DNA from: Polytrichum commune
Taxonomy: Eukaryota > Streptophyta > Polytrichopsida > Polytrichales > Polytrichaceae
Assembly (NCBI GenBank): GCA_950295325.1
Contig: OX485807.1
Location: forward strand, 24,523,666 to 24,587,665
Length of the DNA: 64,000 nucleotides
Direction: 5' to 3'
The position numbers and the translations under genes were made by a program. Shown piece after piece: positions 48,840-60,194 of the stretch. Every line of letters begins with the position of its first letter. The first letter of the stretch is position 1. The notes below the pieces were generated by a model that was not told the DNA's origin, made no database searches, and saw only the letters and a program-made list of their open reading frames with translations.

Positions 48840-49185
48840 GAGTTTTCAAGGGGTGGACTATTCATTGGAAACTTAAATGATGTGCGTGGGTCATTATGAA
48901 ATTAAACCCCCTATATACGAGAAGAGTGTAGAGAAAAACAAATGTATATGTACTAATGGCAGGCTAGAAAATGGGCTTAGGTATTTATACTAAGCTTTTC
49001 AATTTAATGTGATAAATGTCTCCATTACATACACAAAATGTAAGTCATGAATTATGTAAGCCTATATTACTTATAAAAGCCACTTTTGCTCTCCAATGAG
49101 GAAGTTATTGAACATTTTTGCATACAAAGCATGTTACTCAACGATGACGTCAAAGAAACAACTACAAGAGCATAACTAATTAAAA
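48840..49185 (+). repeat. interspersed repeat, copy 3, truncated
   Basis: Shares the 45250-45560 half of the repeat (GGTGGACTATTCATTGGAAA, CAAATGTATATGTACTA) and breaks off near AGAGCATAACTAA, shortly before the inverted LINE fragment. Confidence 0.5.
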
Positions 49186-49394
49186 TAACATCGGTGTTTT
49201 TATTTACACCAACATGAATGGGAGCCCATTCTTCTTTACCTTGATCATGTTTATCAAGCTTCGAGGTAAGAAAATTTCCTACCCTTGGAAAGGTGGGCTC
49301 AATGAGTAGCATGTAGCAATGTGTGGGATGGTAGTTTCTCTTCCAACTTGGATTGTTGGTTGTCCTTAACTGAGGTTGTTTTTGTGAGTCTTTT

Positions 49395-50390
49395 AGGGCG
49401 GGTCTACCAATGATTGGTGGTTGTCTAGCTTTCTTTTGTTTAGAACCAGGTATGTGAGGTATTTTACTCCAATTTGGTGTATGTGTTTCATGACTTTTTT
49501 GATTTCATTGGGGGATATTTTAAGATTTTTGAGTGCATGAAGCGAGTGAGTGTGTGTGTGTGTGTGTAGTTCCGTGCACTCATGTTGTGATGGTGATAAG
49601 GGGGTTTACATTCATGCCTATGATTCTTAATGCTTGGATGGGGGGTTGTATTTGTTGGATTTTTCTCTAATGATGGTAGTGGGAAATCTATCATGGGAGC
49701 TGGTAAAGTCTTTGAATTCTATGGTGTTTGGTGGGGTTTGGGTTAGGGGTTGTGGGTGTGTGGCAGTCTATTGGGGCTCCTAAGACATATAGGATGTCCG
49801 GTATTAGTCAAGCTATACATAAACACGTGGTGGAGGTACATGTGCATTGGAGGAGCTAGTTTGTGATGTTTCAGGATTGGAGGTGTTGATTTCCTGTGTT
49901 TACTAGAGTGTAACATCTTGTGTGTTTGTTGGATTGGAGTGTGTGGGGCTATTTGGTGTATGGCTTTGTTGTGTCGAGCAATGCGGAGGCCTTCTATGTG
50001 CGGGTTTGTGCATGTGGATAGTAAGTGTGGCCATGTATCAATTTCATGGTTTGGGCATAGTGTACAATTTTCGTGTGTAGTTGGCCATAATATGTTTTTT
50101 CTATGGTTTTCCATGTATTGGGCGTATCTGAATTTTAATGTTTTTTTATATGCGAATGTGATATGCTTGGGGCTTTCCAAAAGTGGTTGGAAAGCTTTTG
50201 GTGAATTTGTTCATTGGAGACCCATTTGTCAATATATGCAAATTTGTTCTAGTTCATGGTGATATTTGTTTATGTATGTATGTAGATTGCGAATTTCTCC
50301 ATTGTGTTCACATGTCAGGGTTCCATTGAGCCATTATGGTATAGTGTGTGTTATGTGGATGTGTGGTGTTGTCCAAGTCTGTTGCAAAAA
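49395..50390 (-). pseudogene. C-terminal part of a non-LTR retroelement polyprotein
   Basis: Minus-strand reading from about 50330: NGEIRNLHTYI, KWVSNEQIHQKLSNHFWK, then in the next frame FRYAQYMENHRKNILWP and a zinc-knuckle-like C-T-L-C...D-T-W-P-H-L-L-S-T-C, then GLRIARHNKA (50180-49743). The end, LVLNKRKLDNHQ, lies before a TAA at about 49395. At least two frameshifts and one stop. This is the segment after RNase H in a LINE-type element. No catalytic domain remains. It probably belongs to the same family as the fragment at 45940-47400, in opposite orientation. Confidence 0.6.
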
Positions 50391-50409
50391 TAAATAAAAC
50401 CAAAATATT

Positions 50410-50850
50410 CAAGTTAAGGGTGTTCTCCTCCATGTTATTAGCCGGCATAGAACTCTATCCCCAAGTCAAAGTAAGGTATATGGGTCTTAAACGATTACTT
50501 TCTCAACTGGCCTATTCCTCCTAGAACACAAAACACACAATTAGTACTAGATGGTTGGGAATTTCAAGTTGAGGTTGTAGCCACTTTCCTTATAATCTCA
50601 CAAGTTTATATGAATATTTTATTCATTAGGGAAATGAAGATTCTCATGCTCATCAAATGGTCATGTAGGTCTCATTTCCCCAATTACGTTGATTATTGAA
50701 CCTAGATTAATTATCATATTTTGAGCACATGGTCCACTCTCTTCTAGACACATGTCTTTCTAGTAACTGCTCTTGGAACCACACCTAACCACAAACTACT
50801 AAGATATAGGTGTTTGATTAAGATCAACAACCGAATTAGGCACATCTATT
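50410..50850. repeat. interspersed repeat shared with 24107-24540
   Basis: Second copy of the 24.1-kb repeat, same orientation: GGTATATGGGTCTTAAACGA, CAAATGGTCATGTAGG, TATCATATTTTGAGCACA. Ends near CAACCGAATTAGGCAC. Confidence 0.5.
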
Positions 50851-50947
50851 GTATGATGGCAGCCATCATACAACCTCTTTGTTGGGACACAAGATGTTAT
50901 AGCCACAACCTAGTGGAGCGCACGGTCCACAAGTACACTTGTGCGCT

Positions 50948-51309
50948 TAAGGTATGTGGGTGATATTTGGTTTATTTTTCACGTTCTCCAACTTCTATCA
51001 ATTCAATTTACACAACAAATCATAGCAAGGTCTTTGATGAAACATATGCAAAAGTTGGATAAAAAAATCAGACCCCCCTTAATTTAGTTGTGGTTATCAT
51101 AAGTGCGTATTTGTTGATTTCATAATTGGATTCATAGGTCCTCCCAATTATGTTCACTATTGAGTGTAGTGTAGTTATTAATAGTTGAAGACGTAGTCCA
51201 ATCTCTTTCAAACATGTGTCTTTATGATGCTTTCTTTTGACCCCTACTAAACCACATATTAATCACATCTAGGGGCTTGGTCAAGAAACAAGCCGTTCAA
51301 GATACCTTA
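50948..51309 (+). repeat. TA-flanked TIR element, copy at 50.9 kb
   Basis: Left end TA-AGGTATGTGGGTGATATT, right end CAAGATACCT-TA. The interior GGTCCTCCCAATTATGTTCA and CTTTATGATGCTTTC match the family. 362 bp with the TA. A shortened relative follows at about 51370-51500. Confidence 0.72.
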
Positions 51310-51864
51310 GCAACATATTGCCATGCATACTAATGTGCCTACTATGTGCACTTTGACGTGGCTCTTCTTAACGAGACACCTATATTGTGAGTGGCATGTG
51401 GCAAGGCTTGTAGTTAAGGATGGCTCAAACAAAAGACGTGTGTTATGATGGGTTTAGATTATGTATGTGCACATGAAATGTTAACCATTATAGGCTTAAT
51501 AACGAACACTTGTGGATGAGCCATTGATTTAGAGTTCATGAATCGGACTTGTGTTTGATAACTGATCGCTCATCCAAGAACATAAGGGTCATCAAAAACT
51601 TGTCGTATTATTTCATTCGTGAAGGCACGATGTCATCCATTATCTCTAGATTTTGTCCATGAATTGATTGATTATGACTGATAAGTAATCCACGTACGTG
51701 GATGATTCGCCCCCTCACACGGCTCGTCATCTACTCTCTTCTCATTTGGTTTATCTAGTCATAGAAAACGGGAAAAAGTAACCATTCAAGGTCCCGTGTA
51801 CCTTTTATTGCATAGTGAAGTGCGGTGCTCACTAAACTCTACACTAAAATGTTGTAAAACTCTA

Positions 51865-52260
51865 CACTAAAATGTTGTATTTAGTGTCATATGGTATATT
51901 ATGTCACTGTGTTAACTTTCCCAATGACACTTCCATGAATTAGTTTACAAGTCCTGTCATCCTAAGTTACTTGTAGTTTACCTAATTGCCAATTTTTATT
52001 GGAACAAAGTTTGCTATATTTGCTTCCTAACATTACTGTGATGAAATGTTGTCATGAATGATTGAAATTTGGATGGAAAAAACTTAAGTAAGTGGCAGTA
52101 ATTGCCACATTGTAAATCTATCTATAATGCCCAAACTTTTCCACAAGGAATGATAAATAATGTTAGGTTTTGACATTTGGTGTTGGTGACATTACACGGG
52201 CGGTTTACAATTTGCGCAAGACAAATAGAATTGGTGACACCAAATACAATATTTAGTATT
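51865..52260 (+). repeat. GTATTTAGTGTCA family, copy at 51.9 kb
   Basis: Left end GTTGTATTTAGTGTCATATG, right end TGACACCAAATACAATATTT. The interior mirrors 17930-18270 in reverse. A short direct duplication (CTCTACACTAAAATGTTGTA) sits at the left end. Confidence 0.6.
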
Positions 52261-52299
52261 GCACCTGTCGATAACCGCCTCAGATACCCGCCGGGCAGG

Positions 52300-54440
52300 G
52301 TCAAAGAGCCGGCCGCAGCGTGAAATCTACACGGTTACTAGATTCTAAGAAGACAGGGGAAAGAGGGAGAGAACAGGGGGGAGGGAGGGAAGGGGAATGG
52401 GAAGGGGAAGGGGAAGGGCAAGGGCAAGGGGACGGCAGTTGTAGCGTCGGCGGGGACACAAGACGCCATAGCCACGACAGTCCACCAACTGAACAACCAC
52501 TTACAACTCACTTACCAGCCTTTTGCTTGCTCGAGAAAAAATCCACCTCCGGCATTGTCTGCTGCCAAGTGGCTTGCCTGCACCGTATTTGTGGTCCCCC
52601 GTTTTCATCTTAACTTACTCAAACTGCACTTCTCGCTTAACTTAAACAGAGTTGGTAGGCCACACACACACACACGCACACTCTTGCTCATACTGTGACT
52701 CCGTGCTGCTTACGAAAAGGAAACTGCAATGGTCGATGACGACAACTTTACTTACTTACTTAGGGGTAATAGTTCACTCTAGGACTCGGTTCAGAAATTC
52801 ATGCAACCAAGGAGTGCGGACGAGACGAGACGAAACGAAGTGGAGAGGATGATTATTATTCAGCGTTGGTTGTGGAATGGTGTGAGGTTGAAGACTCGGT
52901 CGTCGCAGTAGGACAGGGTAGGGTGGGGTTGCTTGCTTGTTTAAGTTACATAGGTATGGATGCTTTCCAGGAAGTCGGGGTTGCTGCTGAAATGGCTGCG
53001 CGGTCTACTGCGCCGTATTTTGGAGCTGATGAGGATCATCGCTTACTGTTAGCAGCTACCTATCAGAAGTGAGCGTGGTGGTGGAAAGTTCGACAGTCCG
53101 CTTGCTTTGTTTTTCTTTTCTTTTTCTTCTTTTCTTTACCACTCCGAGTCCCCCGACTCGAGAGTCAAAGTTTCGTAGTTAGTAGGTCCCACGCTTGCCA
53201 CTGTTCGTCTTTTACATTGCAATTACAATCGAGTCTCGGGTCTCGAGTCGGAGCGACGAGCCTGAGGTTGCAGTTCTGTTCTGTTCTCCTTTTACTACAC
53301 GTGCACTCTGGCTGGCGCGAGGGTGACCAGCTTGTGGCATTGGAAAATTTGAGAGAAGAGAAGAATTCCTTGATTTTGTTTTGGAAAGTTAGAAGTTCAA
53401 TTAGTACAGATTTCGATGCAGATTTTATTTTTTTGGCCCTTAGTAGTCGTCCTTCTCATCGACTCACTCTTCATCTCTTGGGTTCAAGCTCCGTTGTAAG
53501 TTGCGTGAGTCAGTGTCGTGTGAGAATTGGCTATCTACCTACCTGCCTGCAGCTAAGTTAAGAAGACTGAGCAAGACAGAGAGTAAAATTTGTACTACCA
53601 TAAGAGCATCTAACGTCATCCCATCCCCGCGGACGCTGTTTTGACGTCGTACAGGACCCTCGTCTCTTGATTCCTCCTCCATCCGTTCTTCTTCATTTCT
53701 TTCTCTCCCCTTTACCAGATTGCTACCGAAAGTCGGTGGCTTACAATTTTTTCTCCAGCGCAAGATATCTCTCTTTCTCTCTCTCTCTCTCTCTGCACAA
53801 GCACTGCTGTTGCTTGTAGATGGGGCGTTGGACTTGGAGGAATACAAACGAAGTTCCGTGCAGATGCAGACAAAACATATATGCTGTGTACAGTTACGAG
53901 TAAGTGTGTTCTGCGATTTGTATAGCATGAGTGATTTTGTCAAGTCGGAGGAAGGAAGCTGAGTCTCTGTTTGTAAGCACTAGTGTTGTTATTGGACGCG
54001 AATATATTACAGCGCTGTAATATTATTTGAGTAAGCAAAAGATCGAGTCCGTTCTCTTGTTCGACTCCTTATTATCTTATAATCACAGAGTTGACTCCGT
54101 GCACGCAAACTTCAGCTATAGACCAATTAAGGAGACAATTTTTTTCAATTGTTGAGGACGATTCTTGATGGCCACAACCTCTTGAAGGTTCGGAAGGCTC
54201 CCGCACTTCGGTTTATTTGATACATGAGGAAAACGCCAGGATCAAGGAAGTTCAATATTTTTGTAACAGATAAGAATATACACAGGAGGAGGACAAGACG
54301 CAGCAGCAGGGAGAGCTTCGAGGTGACCACTATATTTAGTTGTAGCTGATGTGGAGACTGGATTTAGTTACGATGATTTGAGCTCCACCAACTTATAAAG
54401 TGAAAGAAATTATGCGAAACAAGCTGCGGTGGTGGCGTCG
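52300..54440 (+). promoter_or_regulatory. upstream region and probable 5' leader of the second OCTOPUS-like gene
   Basis: Base composition is closer to balanced than in the repeat block. A G-rich tract (GGGGAAGGGGAAGGGCAAGG type) is at 52352-52431 and a CT tract at 53763-53795. From the CT tract to the start codon there are about 650 bases. The layout resembles the first gene's leader, though here the G-rich tract is far upstream. No TATA box was fixed. A small frame at 52956-53072 is listed separately. Confidence 0.35.
52956..53072 (+). CDS. small 38-codon frame, unknown, coding-like
   Basis: Begins MDAFQEVGVAAEMAARS and ends AATYQK-stop. Its amino-acid make-up (Ala, Glu, Asp, balanced) looks more like protein than the surrounding frames. 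The last codons, CAGAA-GTGAGC, could equally be a splice donor, making it the first exon of something. It lies 1.4 kb upstream of the second OCTOPUS-like gene. No family recognised. May well be non-coding. Confidence 0.2.
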   Translation: MDAFQEVGVAAEMAARSTAPYFGADEDHRLLLAATYQK

Positions 54441-56980
54441 ATGGAACACAAAGGATGTATGATGATGCAAGTGCCTCCATGTGAACGACATAGCGGGGGG
54501 CAACCGGGAGCTGGCATTTGTGCAGTGTGCTTACAGGAGAAGCTTACTCAGCTATGGCGAGGCGAAGGAGACTCTAACTGGAAATCAGATACTTACTCCG
54601 CTACTCCGCCAGCAGTGCAGGAAAGTTGCGAAACACAAACTCAAACTCAAACTCCCCGGGGATGCGAGCCTTCCCCTCCTTCCCCGTCAAACTATTACAA
54701 GAGTTCTGGAACTCCTTGCTTTCCTGTTGTTTTCCGTGTGCGGAATCTCCAGCGAGACGACGCTCACGAGTCGAGCAAGTCCAGCAAGGGTTTTGAACGG
54801 GAGAAGATTGATAGGGGATATAGTTTGGGGACAGATGGCGATGACGACGGTGGTGACCGGGGGCATCAATTTTCATGCGAAATAAAGTCAATTATGAAAG
54901 AGCTTGCTGCCTTACACGAGAAGAAAAGGTCAGAGAAATGTGTCAAGAAGCGAGGGGGGAGCGACAACGGGAGTCCGTTGGCGCAACGTCAATATCAAGA
55001 AGCTCATGTTGATGTCTCTCAGGTACCCAACCGCTTTCTTTCTCTCTGTCTCTCTTCTGGATTCTTAACTTTGATCGATAAGATCAATTCCTGCTCTTCA
55101 GGGTTTCCTTCTCTTCATCAACACATCGAGGTCCAACTTCATCAAAGCTTGGATCAATACAGTTGGGTTCTCAGTTTTAGATTGCGATGGACCGGTTTTT
55201 GATATGCAAGGTGATGCAATATGTTGATTGTTGAAGGCCTGATTGGCTACAAAGGTGATCATCAAACATGGATGTAATATATGGACGTCGCTTGATGTCT
55301 GTTTTCCAATTATGAAACACACTATAATCCCTGCGTTATTCCGCCCTCTTTGAAATGTATCGAGAATATAAACCTTAATCAGTATGGTTTCATTTTCTGA
55401 GCTACACCTACATGAGTAAGTCTTCAATACCTACTGCTACCTATGTGGCAATCCTTCGTGGCAGGACAAATTGCGTTATTGCATGTGACTTGGATGATGC
55501 AGTTCTATGAAATTGGAAATGTCGATGACAAGTTGACGACAGCTGATGGCAGTTTCGGATATGTTCACTCGTCCTTTGCAATTCGCCCATTGCCAAACCT
55601 GGTTCGGGCTGGTCAATTGATTCTTAGGTATGCCTGGAAGTCTCAGTTTCCAATACTTGATCCTTCTATTATGTCGACTGAAGTTTTGTAACGTTTTAAT
55701 GTGCGCAGGTTCCTGTTTCTTCGTCCTCTGGTACAAGAGACACCATGGTGGCACCCACTGATACAGAGCCACAAAAAGCTAAACCACACACTTATGAAGA
55801 AGAAGATGATGATGATGATGGAGATCGATATCAAAGAGCAACTTTGTGTTTTAATGGACTGTGGCCAGGAGGGTCACTGCGCTCAAAATTAAATCTGAAG
55901 TGGGCAAAAGTGTTGGCAAGCCCAATATTGTCGAGCAACAAGATAGCTCCCAGCAAGTCAGACTTATTGTCTAAGTCATTACAAATGCGTTCCAAAAGTG
56001 CAGCGGCTGAGGCACGTGAATACAGTGGCCGTGCTTGTGAAGCCTCTGGGGTATTATTAGGCAAAGATGATGTAATTGGGAGGACACGAAGCTCAGGTCA
56101 TCAAATTATGCCAAGTCCGGATGTGGCACCTCTTCCTCCTCGATATGTGCATCATACGACAGATGAAGGTGTGTATGAGTGACGAGATGATTATTGTTGA
56201 ATGCATCCTGAACATCTTCTAAGTGCTGTTCTTTTTGCTCATCCTCTCAGTGAGATAGAGTGCGAGGAGGCAATGCTTCTGGAGGATGTCTCACCTGGTT
56301 CAGCAAGGAACCTACACATCTAACCTAACATTATAAGTAGAGAATCATATATCAAAAAACACTAAACCAGTTGCTTGCATTCATTTGTCATGATTCTAAC
56401 TGAAGTGGACCACTCGGGGTTTAAGGAACGATGTAATCAAAGCATGGCAAAACACAGGCTTTATTATTCTTTGTGCTGAAGAGTATTCTGGGTTTGCCAT
56501 ATCTATCAGGAGTTCTGCATGGGGTTTGTAGAGTTCCTCGTGATGGCCACTCAGCAAATATAGGGTTTGTGTCTTTTAGAGTAGGGCATGTTTGTCTCTT
56601 CTTGTTTGTAATTTTCATTTCTGGATTGAGCAGATGGAGGCGCACCTGAGATTGACAAGGAGACAGCAATGCGTATTGAAGCATCCCGAATCGCCGTTTT
56701 GTCATGGTTACAAAGCATACCCAGTCCAAAGGCTGCACACTTCAAAGGTCCCACTCATCCTGGGCTACTGGATGATCTATATCTCGGCAATGGAGTATTA
56801 GAAATGTGTGATGAAGAGGAGTTTGAATTTGATCGTCAATCGGAAGACTCGAGCGTCAAGGCCCCTGATTTTGAGCCAACAGAAGATTACAACCAGATCA
56901 CTTCCTTTGGGAAGTTCCTGGTTAGCACACCGCAAGACCATGCTCTGAGTCGGTTTGCTGACATTGAGTTGACTGCCTAG
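54441..56980 (+). CDS. second OCTOPUS-like (DUF740-type) protein, 3 exons, ~462 aa
   Basis: Exons 54441-55022, 55709-56168 and 56634-56980, joined by GT-AG introns: donor CAG-GTACCC, acceptor GCGCAG-GTTCC (phase 0), donor GAAG-GTGTGT, acceptor GAGCAG-ATGG (phase 1). ATG 54441 is the first after an in-frame stop at 54396-54398. The N-terminus has C14-x2-H17-x9-C27-x2-C30 and G-I-C-A-V-C-L-Q-E-K-L-T-Q-L, as in the gene at 9235. Then come Ser/Pro-rich and acidic segments (a run of Asp in exon 2). The last exon has a predicted helical stretch, ETAMRIEASRIAVLSWLQSI, and an acidic tail ending FADIELTA. No signal peptide or membrane helix. The family role is a plasma-membrane-associated polarity scaffold, transferred from relatives. 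Exon 1-2 joining is the least certain: intron 1 (686 bp) could hide a small exon. Confidence 0.68.
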
Positions 56981-58928
56981 AAACTGTTACTTCCTACTTA
57001 GTTTACAAGCAGACAAGCACGGGCAGCACAATCTCAGTTAGTTGCAAACCAGACATGAGCCAACATCATCACAGCTTGTAACAGTGATGCAATTTGAGCG
57101 ATGCCTTCATCGGCCAGGTTTTGCAGACTAAGTTTCCCCCTTGCAGAAGATCAGTGCATATGTACAGGACAGGTTGTAACCAGGGAGAAACTGAAACTTT
57201 ACCAGGACTACTTGTTCCATGCAGCGCGCTTTGCTGCAATTCCGAGCTAATGCCGAGCCACGAGATATTATGATGTTCATGGCTTTCATCATCGCAAACC
57301 AGGTGTGCCAAAGTTACCGTATTCCAACTCCAAATCCTGATATACGGGCAACCATAGCTGGGGAATACCCCCCCCCCCTTTGAAAGTGCGAAGTTACTTG
57401 TAAATAAATAAATAAATCATCAGAGGCAGGGGTGATTTATTTCTACCTCCCTCTGTTTTAGCATGGCATGCCTCCGCAATTGCTTGATCCTCCTCTAGCT
57501 TGTCCCCACGGCAGACTTTCTGTAACGCACGTGTTTCATCTTGTGTCGTAACTGTGCAATTTTGATGAGACACATAGCTAGACTTGTTTCCTTGTTTGTT
57601 TTCCACATTTCTGACCTCCGGAAATTGTAAGGCTTGTGACCATAGAATTTCTTTGTTCTCCAGTCAACTCTGCACCAGTGGCATGGTTGTCCCCCTGCTT
57701 GTACCTTGAGAGACCTGCAACCCATACGGCAACCATACCTTTTGAGTGAAGATTGACAGCAATGTCACCGACCACTTCCCACCCCGTACCCTTTTAATTC
57801 TTGTATAGGAGAAGGTAGCTTAAGAGGGGCCAGGGAAATGATGTCTGGAGTAATGCCTTCTAGACTCCTTTGCTTGCTCCGGTACCCATCTGTTTGTTCC
57901 CCCGTGCATGCTCATATTTTGCCCATAGACATCTGCGGTGTTCCGCCCCACAAGGCTCCTCAAATACCAAACTTAAAATCTATCCATGTTTTTACGAAGC
58001 TTGAGCAAGCTACCAAGATGCTATATAAGAACTTGAGAACTTGGTGAAGAGCATCTCCAGTGTTGGCACTGTATCTCCCTCCAACACCACTTTACAGGGA
58101 GTGGAGACATAACAATCAATTTGCTGCATGAAATCCCCCTTTTTCGATGCAAGGAAGTGTTCTCGTCATGATATTTAATGCTCTATTATAGCCTTTGCAT
58201 GGGTGTTTCATTGATATGAACACAAACGCATTATTCTCTTACACTTTTTGGGTAGCAACTGGTATCTTAGCAATGGTGCTTCTGCCACTAAAGTCTCAAA
58301 AGCCAACAATGACATTTGTGATCTACAAGATACAAGAGGCACATGAATAAATACATAACCAATGAACGTCGGGCCATCTGACGTGAATTTGAGCCCGTTG
58401 GCCCTACCCTGCTCAAGAATTATGTTTGAGGCCCGTTGAGGCACATAAATGTAATAGGAATGTGGACAAAAGTTGCATTGCACTCATGATGGATAATCAA
58501 TCAAAATGTTAAAAGTGGGTTGAACATTTAGCAAAAAAATAAAAAACAATTCACACTTTTTTCCCTTGAACTTTTATCAATATTGGCTTGATATGATAAC
58601 GTACGTTTGATTGAATTATATGCTTTTGAAAGGAAAGCCCTCTGCTTTGTACAAGTAGAGTGGACTAATGTGGAGTAGTGTTCACAATCCATGTGGAATA
58701 TGTGAACATGAGATGAAACCTTCATAGTCTTGCCCTTTCATGTTCACCCCTATTATTCGCAGTATGAATCACATTGAACTTCACTACAACATGTACTCCT
58801 TTTCGACCTATTTTCCTACAATCAATTACAAACAAGCACATGGATGATCTTGTGTAGATTGGTGATACTGAAATATTTTGGAAAATGTGAAAGATAAATA
58901 AAAGTAGGTTCAAAAATAGAGTTATACA
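56981..58928. other. 3' flank of the second OCTOPUS-like gene and intergenic DNA
   Basis: Probably 3' UTR to about 57.4-57.8 kb. Poly-C run at 57370-57379 and TAAATAAATAAAT near 57404. A piece related to the 34487-35430 element lies at about 58510-58740. No other gene seen. Confidence 0.4.
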
Positions 58929-59325
58929 TAAAGTCCTCCAAAGAAAGACGAAACCATGGGTTTGGTCCTTCTATGAGAAAACTTTCTATTAAGAGCTCAT
59001 TGACTCATCATCTACTGGAGTCTATTTTGAAAGTTGGGTGAACCTTTTGGGACCTCCTCTTTCCAGCTCAAAAACTTTTAGGAAAAATTTAAGATCTAAA
59101 ATCGGGTATGCACATGGGACCCACTTTCCTCAATCCTAAATCAGCCTATGCAAGGTTAGCTTGGTCCATCCTAGTAGGACAAACTCGATGACCGATTTTT
59201 AATAGTTGGTCACCACTCTTTGTATATAATAACTTCAACATTCAGAAAACTTGGGTGACTTTCTGTTAATCTTCATAAACTCAAGGTTTAAGATTAAACC
59301 CATGGTTTCATCTTGCTTTACTTTA
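58929..59325 (-). repeat. TA-flanked TIR element with AAACCATGGGTTT-type arms, copy 2
   Basis: Ends TA-AAGTCCTCCAAAG and CAAGATGAAACC (from the other strand) through to ACTT-TA. The arms meet as AAACCATGGGTTT / AAACCCATGGTTT. Opposite orientation to 41434-41850. 397 bp including the TA. Confidence 0.68.
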
Positions 59326-59377
59326 TGGATAATTTTAATGTGCTTAGATTTTTCAAATCAATGTAGCATCTTTTTTT

Positions 59378-59469
59378 TATTTGGGCGAACCAACCCATAC
59401 ACTCGTTCTTTGTTGGATGCCTAAACCCTTGCCTCCAAAGAACCAGTGTACAGGGTGGTTCGCCCCAAC
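59378..59469. mobile_element. solo Mutator-like hairpin MITE, second copy
   Basis: Same element as 41114-41205 in reverse orientation. Flanks CATCTTTTTT (59367-59376) and CATCTATTTT (59470-59479) make a 10-bp duplication with one mismatch. The T-run makes the exact left border uncertain. Confidence 0.72.
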
Positions 59470-59759
59470 CATCTATTTTGTGCCAGACCAGCTATTCACC
59501 TACGGTATTCTTGAGACAAGACATCGTTGCCATCATGAGCGGTGTAGATTTTCAATTTATACTCACAAGTAAACCGGTGCAAACTTTTGTCCACATTCTT
59601 ATTACATTTATGGGCCTCATGTATTCTGTAGACACAAGTGTCATGTGGCCATGACGTTGGTGGCTTTAAGACTTTAGCAGCAGAAGCACCATTGCTAACA
59701 TACCAGTTGCTACTCTTTATGTAATATCGAAACCTCAAAATGTGTAAGAGAATAATATG

Positions 59760-60190
59760 TGTGTGTCCATATCAATAAAGTCCCCTTGCCAAGATGCTCT
59801 CCACTCAGTGGAAATAGGTCTATGTTTGCAGGTTCTCACTTTTATTGTGTTTTGTGCTGCTTGGGGATTCACTACCGAGTTTCCTGTTCAATACATTTCA
59901 AAGTGGAAAGGCAAGGCACAAATCACTTAGCACTGCCTTCGGTTGCAGAATACTTGAGCCAACATAGACGTGCCTTAAATGGATATTTTTCTCTCTACAA
60001 CCACTTTTTGTAGGAAATGAGAAACACAATTAGTGCAACATGATTACCAAATTCAAATCACATCAGTAGCCATTTGCATCATAATTTTTGGAGCTCATAT
60101 GAGTATCTTATTCATTATCAAAGCAAAGGTTTTTGTTCTCAATAAGTGCTCGTTTAGATATTGGCATCATCGAAGGTGAATAGGGGAGTG
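59760..60190. repeat. diverged repeat related to 24107 and 50410
   Basis: In reverse complement some blocks resemble the 24.1-kb repeat, and others (TTCACTACCGAGTTTCC) are unlike it. Assignment is weak. Confidence 0.25.
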
Positions 60191-60194
60191 CGCA

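Noticed and set aside
45940-50390. Twin-priming 5' inversion of one LINE
   Set aside because: The inverted part would have to lie upstream of the 3' part on the minus strand, above 50390. It lies on the other side.
55443-55691. Extra exon in intron 1 of the second OCTOPUS-like gene
   Set aside because: The frame has an amino-acid make-up unlike the rest and no clear splice sites keep it in phase. Exons 1 and 2 join in phase without it.
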